A stretch of 64,000 nt of DNA from an uncultured Eubacteriales bacterium (lineage in GTDB: Bacteria; Bacillota; Clostridia; Oscillospirales; Acutalibacteraceae), in contig CASFEZ010000010.1 of the NCBI GenBank assembly GCA_949293815.1, positions 1-64,000 on the forward strand. Reading direction: 5' to 3'. The notes beneath the pieces are model-generated. The model worked only from the letters and a program-made list of their open reading frames with translations, was not told where the DNA came from and did not search any database. Below, piece after piece: positions 60,344 through 64,000 of the stretch (position 1 is the first letter of the stretch; every line of letters starts with the position of its first letter). A program made the position numbers and the translations under genes.

Positions 60344-60352
60344 GCCTTGTAA

Positions 60353-60497
60353 GGGGCTGTTGCCTTTCGCGCAGACCGAAAAGCAAAAGAATAAAACATG
60401 GACTGTTACACGTAAATGGATGCAGCAAAAAAAGCATTTATGTGCGACAGTCTTCGGGGAGAAGAAAACGCTTTCTGCCTCTAAATGCAACAGCCCC
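60353..60497. repeat. 145-bp nested palindrome with GGGGCTGTTGC ends (MITE-like)
   Basis: Outer arms GGGGCTGTTGC (60353-60363) and GCAACAGCCCC (60487-60497) are perfect. An inner imperfect stem has GACTGT-ta-CACgTAAATG against CATTTAtGTG-cg-ACAGTC. After the right arm comes GTTTTATTTT, so it may also end gyrA transcription. Terminal arms of this type occur on many insertion sequences; no transposase is inside. Confidence 0.7.
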
Positions 60498-60527
60498 GTT
60501 TTATTTTGATGCGCCGCCTTGCGGCGC

Positions 60528-60556
60528 TTGACAACCCTTTCCCGGCTGACTATAAT
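60528..60556 (+). promoter_or_regulatory. Consensus sigma-A promoter of mnmE
   Basis: TTGACA (60528-60533), 17-bp spacer, TATAAT (60551-60556): both hexamers perfect. A GCGCCGC...GCGGCGC palindrome lies just upstream (60510-60527). Confidence 0.85.
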
Positions 60557-60579
60557 AAAATCAGAATCGAGGTGCTTTC

Positions 60580-61941
60580 ATGTCAACCATTGCTGCCATT
60601 GCCACGCCCGCCGGGGCGGGGGGAATTGGGGTGATTCGTGTTTCCGGACCTCAGGCGATTGCCGTTGCGGACCGGGTCTTTTTTGCATACAGTAAAAAGA
60701 AATTGTCCCAAATTCCCGGCTATACCGCTCTTTACGGCAAGGTGCTGGCGGGGGACGAAATGCTGGATGAGGTGGTGGCGCTGCTGTTCCGCGCCCCCAA
60801 AAGCTATACCGGCGAGGACGTGGTGGAGCTGTCCTGCCACGGAGGCAGCTATGTGCTGAGCCGGGTGCTGCGGCTGCTGTTTGCCGAGGGCTGCGCGCCC
60901 GCCGAGCCGGGGGAGTTCACCAAACGCGCTTTTTTAAACGGCAAAATGGATTTGACCCGTGCCGAAGCGGTGATGAAGCTGATTTCTGCCCGTGGTAATG
61001 ACGCGTTGCAGGCGGCGGTGCATACCCTGTCCGGAACGCTGAAAGACCAGACGGACGAAATCTGCGACCTGTTGGTGACTGCTTCCGCCTCGCTGGGGGT
61101 GTGGGCGGACTATCCGGAAGAGGATGTGCCGTCGGTACAGGGCGAGGATTTATCCGTATCCCTCACAAGAGCCGAGACGCTGCTTTCGGCGCTGCTGTCC
61201 CGTTTTGACAGCGGACAGGCGGTAACCGAAGGGGTGAATACGGTCATCTGCGGCAAGCCCAATGTGGGCAAATCCGCGCTGATGAATCTGCTGACCGGTC
61301 GGGAGCGTTCCATTGTCACCGAGGTGGCGGGCACCACCCGGGATGTGATTGAAGAGACGGTGCTTCTCGGGAATGTGCTGCTGCGCTTGTCGGACACGGC
61401 GGGCATTCACGAAACCGGCGACACGGTGGAGCGCATCGGCGTATCCCGGGCGCTGGAGAGGCTGACAAACGCCTCGCTCATTTACGCGGTCTTTGATTCC
61501 TCCCGCCCGCTGGACGAGGAGGACCGGGAGCTGTTCGAGCGCTGCCGGGGAAAACGGTGCATTGCCGTATTAAATAAATCCGACCTGCCGGCAAAAACCA
61601 CGGCGGGGGAGTTATCGACATTTTTTGAAAACATTGTGGAAATCTCTGCCCAAAACGGCGAGGGGTACGAGGAATTGAAGCAGAAAACCGAGGCGCTTCT
61701 GGGCACAGACGGCATCGATACCGCCGCGCCCATGCTCATGAACGAGCGGCAGTACCGCTGCTGCGCATCTGCCCTTCAGGATGTTAGGGAATCGATTGAC
61801 GCGCTTCATATGGGGCTGACCTTTGACGCGGTGCATATCAGCATTGATTCCGCCATTGACCACCTGCTGGAGCTGACCGGTCAAAAGGTTTCGGACACGG
61901 TGGTGGATAAGATATTTGCGTCGTTTTGCGTGGGAAAATAG
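60580..61941 (+). CDS. mnmE: tRNA uridine-5-carboxymethylaminomethyl modification GTPase MnmE
   Basis: 453 residues. The N-terminal tetrahydrofolate-binding domain has TIAAIATPAGAGGIGVIRVSGPQA and EFTKRAFLNGKMDLTRAEAV. The inserted G domain has G1 GKPNVGKSALMN, G2 GTTRDVIEE, G3 DTAGIHETGD and G4 NKSD. The C-terminus has the conserved FCVGK cysteine motif. With MnmG it modifies U34 of tRNAs. Usually it lies near the origin with rnpA, yidC and mnmG; those are not in the window. Confidence 0.97.
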   Translation: MSTIAAIATPAGAGGIGVIRVSGPQAIAVADRVFFAYSKKKLSQIPGYTALYGKVLAGDEMLDEVVALLFRAPKSYTGEDVVELSCHGGSYVLSRVLRLLFAEGCAPAEPGEFTKRAFLNGKMDLTRAEAVMKLISARGNDALQAAVHTLSGTLKDQTDEICDLLVTASASLGVWADYPEEDVPSVQGEDLSVSLTRAETLLSALLSRFDSGQAVTEGVNTVICGKPNVGKSALMNLLTGRERSIVTEVAGTTRDVIEETVLLGNVLLRLSDTAGIHETGDTVERIGVSRALERLTNASLIYAVFDSSRPLDEEDRELFERCRGKRCIAVLNKSDLPAKTTAGELSTFFENIVEISAQNGEGYEELKQKTEALLGTDGIDTAAPMLMNERQYRCCASALQDVRESIDALHMGLTFDAVHISIDSAIDHLLELTGQKVSDTVVDKIFASFCVGK

Positions 61942-61948
61942 ATTTTTA

Positions 61949-62217
61949 AGAGTGGAGAGTGAAGAGTGAAGAGTGAAGATTCGGACACCCTTCGGGCGTG
62001 ATTTGTAGATTGTTTGTGGGGATGGAAAGTGTCGTGCCTATATCTTTCTTCCCTTCAACCCTCTATCCTATCCATTTTGATAAAACTATCTATAATCTAA
62101 GGCGAAGCCTTCCGACACTAACCACTAATCACTAATCACTAGCGCCGCAAGCGGCGCCCAAGGCGAAGCCTTCCACATCTTCAATCTTCACTCTTCACTC
62201 TGCGCCGCAGCGCGGCG
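61949..62217. repeat. Mosaic intergenic repeat, copy 5 (reverse)
   Basis: Reverse orientation: GAGTGAA heptads, ACACCCTTCGGGCGT, core (TAGATTGTTTG ... TATATCTTTCTTCCCTTCAACCC ... AACTATCTATAA), AAGGCGAAGCCTT, CACTAAC/CACTAATCACTAAT heptads, GCGCCGCaaGCGGCGC, AAGGCGAAGCCTT, TTCACTC heptads, final GCGCCGCaGCGCGGCGC. The module order mirrors copies 1 and 2. Confidence 0.85.
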
Positions 62218-62239
62218 CACAACGAAAGGAGTCTTTATC

Positions 62240-62737
62240 ATGGTCAAACGGGAAAAATACATCTCCTGGGATGAGTATTTTATGGGCATTGCGCTGCTGT
62301 CCGCCAAGCGCAGCAAAGACCCGAATACCCAGGTGGGCGCCTGCATTGTCAATCCGAAAAATAAAATCATGTCCGTGGGCTATAATGGGCTGCCCATTGG
62401 GTGCAGCGACAACGAATATCCCTGGGACAGGGAGGGGGAAGAGCTGAACACCAAGTATCCCTATGTCTGCCACGCGGAGCTGAATGCCATTTTGAACAAC
62501 CGAGGCGGGGATTTGGACGGCTGCCGGATTTATGTGCCCCTGTTCCCCTGCAACGAATGCGCCAAAGCCATTATACAAAGCGGGATTCGGGAGGTTATTT
62601 ATATCTCCGATAAATACGACGGTACCCCCTCGGTCGTAGCGTCTAAAAAAATGCTTGCCTCCGCCGGGGTCAAAACCCGCCGGCTGACCTTCCCCTTTGA
62701 GGAGCTGGTTCTGTCCTATCGGGAAAAAGATGTATAA
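62240..62737 (+). CDS. Deoxycytidylate deaminase (dCMP deaminase family, ComEB-like)
   Basis: 165 residues. The zinc motifs are VCHAELNAIL (about 77; His and catalytic Glu) and PLFPCNECAKAII (about 104; C-x-x-C). ISWDEYFMGIALLSAKRSKDPNTQVGACIV is the family N-terminus, and GYNGLPIGCSDNEYPW the substrate loop. It makes dUMP from dCMP for dTMP synthesis. GAAAGGAGTCTTTATC precedes the ATG. Upstream lies only repeat copy 5, so its promoter must be within that repeat or upstream. Confidence 0.92.
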   Translation: MVKREKYISWDEYFMGIALLSAKRSKDPNTQVGACIVNPKNKIMSVGYNGLPIGCSDNEYPWDREGEELNTKYPYVCHAELNAILNNRGGDLDGCRIYVPLFPCNECAKAIIQSGIREVIYISDKYDGTPSVVASKKMLASAGVKTRRLTFPFEELVLSYREKDV

Positions 62738-62806
62738 GGTCCTCTCATAAAAAAATCCGGTACATCACGCCGCCGGTTGGAAACATATATAATATAAACA
62801 GAAAGA

Positions 62807-62850
62807 CAGTGCAGCGTTCCGAGCCGGAACATTGCACTGCCTTATTTTTA
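62807..62850 (+). terminator. Terminator after the dCMP deaminase gene
   Basis: CAGTGCA-gc-GTTCC, loop, GGAAC-at-TGCACTG, then CCTTATTTTTAT. Confidence 0.85.
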
Positions 62851-62921
62851 TATATACAGGTACAGGTGCTTGCGTCTCAATGACCTGCAAAGAGGGTTTT
62901 TATCTATTCGCGGAATGAATC

Positions 62922-64000
62922 TCACATATCCGCCGGGGGGGTTTCCGTCTCGCTGTCGGGGGCGGGCTGTGCGGGGGCTTCTTCCGTGTTTTCCGGCGGG
63001 GTTTCTTCGGTTTCCTCTGTCGGCTGGGACGGCAGAGGATAGGCTTTGGGCAGAATCACCGTGGCTTTGAACAAATCGCCGTCAATTTCCAGCTGGAAGG
63101 TGCCGTTTTGCAATTCGCACAGGCTGCGGGCGATGGAAAGCCCCAGACCGCTGCCATCGCCGCTTCTGGAATCGTCTCCGGTTACAAACCGCTGGGTCAG
63201 CTCCTCGGCGGGGATATTTAAGGGGTTTTTCGAAATATTTTTCATGGAAAAGACCCCTTTGCCGTTTATTTCGCGCACATCGATATAGACCCGCGTGCCG
63301 GGCATGGCATATTTTTTTACATTCGAGAACAGGTTGTCGATAATGCGCCAGGTTTGCTGGCTGTCGGCGTAAACAATGGTTTCACCCGCCGGGTCGTTGA
63401 TTAAGACTTCCAGCCCCGCTTTTTCCAGCGCGTCGCTGTTTTCGCCGATGGCCTGCAGCGCCAGCTCGTATAAATTGACATGCATCCGGTTCAGCCGAAT
63501 ATTGCCGGTGGACGCCTTGGATGCTTCGGTCAGGTTTTCAATCAGGCGTTTGAGCTTATCCGCCTTTTCTTCAATGGTAGCAATATATCCCATAGCCCGC
63601 TCATCGGTAATGTCACATTTTTTCAGCAGGTCTACATAGGTCACCACCGAGGTCAGCGGGGTTTTCAGGTCGTGGGACACATTGGTTATCAGCTCCGCTT
63701 TCATTTTTTCGTCTTTTACGCTCTTTTCGATAGCGCTGCGGATACCATCGCGGCTGTAGAGCAAATCGGCTGCCAGCTCCTTTAAATGGCGGGGTATTTT
63801 TTCCATAGGGATATTGACCGAATAGTCACCGTTGCGGATTTGTTCGGCGGCGGCGGTAATCAATTCCAGCGCTTTCAAATGGTGCAGAATCAGCGCGAGA
63901 ATGGTAATATTTACCGCCAGAACGGGAATGACCGCAAACAGCGCTATATAGCTGAAGCACAGAACAATGCTGAGCAGCAGGATATATACAATGCCGATTA
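62922..64000 (-). CDS. Membrane sensor histidine kinase (5'-truncated by window edge)
   Basis: About 359 residues are visible and the frame stays open to the window end, so the N-terminus is missing. Visible parts: two hydrophobic stretches at the start (IVYILLLSIVLCFSYIALFAVIPVLAVNITILALIL), a short HAMP-like linker, HisKA with TNVSHDLKTPLTSVVTYVDLL, and a HATPase domain with the N box DNLFSNVKKYA and the G boxes GDGSGLGLSIARSLCELQNG. The C-terminal tail is Glu/Pro/Thr-rich (TEETEETPPENTEEAPAQPAPDSETETPP) and unusual for this class. The kinase resembles VanS-type sensors. Its response regulator presumably lies just outside the window. Confidence 0.88.
   Translation of the reverse strand, partial: IGIVYILLLSIVLCFSYIALFAVIPVLAVNITILALILHHLKALELITAAAEQIRNGDYSVNIPMEKIPRHLKELAADLLYSRDGIRSAIEKSVKDEKMKAELITNVSHDLKTPLTSVVTYVDLLKKCDITDERAMGYIATIEEKADKLKRLIENLTEASKASTGNIRLNRMHVNLYELALQAIGENSDALEKAGLEVLINDPAGETIVYADSQQTWRIIDNLFSNVKKYAMPGTRVYIDVREINGKGVFSMKNISKNPLNIPAEELTQRFVTGDDSRSGDGSGLGLSIARSLCELQNGTFQLEIDGDLFKATVILPKAYPLPSQPTEETEETPPENTEEAPAQPAPDSETETPPADM

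Overview
The window looks like a chromosomal segment of an anaerobic, gut-type Clostridia bacterium, most likely Oscillospirales/Ruminococcaceae-like. The reasons are a moderately GC-rich Gram-positive genome with strong GGAGG ribosome sites and sigma-A promoters, [FeFe] hydrogenases, AdhE and Rex, dockerin proteins, RemB between recF and gyrB, and a dnaA-dnaN-yaaA-recF-remB-gyrB-gyrA origin block. It is not one island. It is an origin-proximal region with accessory and housekeeping blocks separated by dispersed repeats.

Layout. 1-1.5 kb: remnant of a Tn916-type conjugative element, a DUF3788 gene, a perfect 66-bp tandem duplication and a broken metallophosphoesterase. 1.5-9.4 kb: a tightly packed sugar-acid operon (two MDR dehydrogenases, UxaB, UxaA, a lactonase-type amidohydrolase, a GH110-like beta-helix glycosidase) that could take L-galactose to 2-keto-3-deoxygluconate. 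9.5-11.3 kb: a GGGtGRT/NifU-like pair of unknown function. 11.4-15.5 kb: two secreted dockerin proteins, one with a cohesin-like domain. 15.8-18.2 kb: a CsoR-type copper sensor and a metal P-type ATPase. 18.4-20.5 kb: DRTGG protein, RsbW-like kinase and an iron-hydrogenase-like protein. 20.7-27.1 kb: a BspA-like surface protein, then an AsnB/AsnH-like amidotransferase, an Asp/Glu racemase and an ATP-grasp ligase that together resemble a D-Asp/D-Asn peptidoglycan cross-bridge set. 27.3-28.7 kb: two paralogous small membrane proteins and an XRE regulator.

28.9-38.9 kb is a fermentation/redox cluster: LysR regulator, Rex, AdhE, an APH-fold kinase, a [2Fe-2S] thioredoxin-like ferredoxin, a HydS-like sensory hydrogenase, a SpoIIE-type phosphatase and a group-B-like [FeFe] hydrogenase. 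Three 14-bp-phased TATCGATA sites sit just upstream of the rex promoter. 39-50.9 kb is carbohydrate and cell-wall metabolism: GPH symporter, metallophosphoesterase, GH29, a ribbon-helix-helix protein, a PdaA-like deacetylase, an amidohydrolase, a cysteine synthase and a 920-residue (alpha/alpha)6 glycosidase. 51-60.3 kb is the replication block, with a candidate oriC (five DnaA boxes and a DnaA-trio run) between dnaA and dnaN. 60.5-64 kb holds mnmE, dCMP deaminase and a histidine kinase cut by the window edge.

A family of five mosaic intergenic repeats (about 25.5, 45.6, 47.9, 55.3 and 61.9 kb), built of heptanucleotide runs, GC-rich palindromes and a conserved ~95-bp core, is the most conspicuous non-coding feature. 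No rRNA, tRNA or CRISPR array was recognised.
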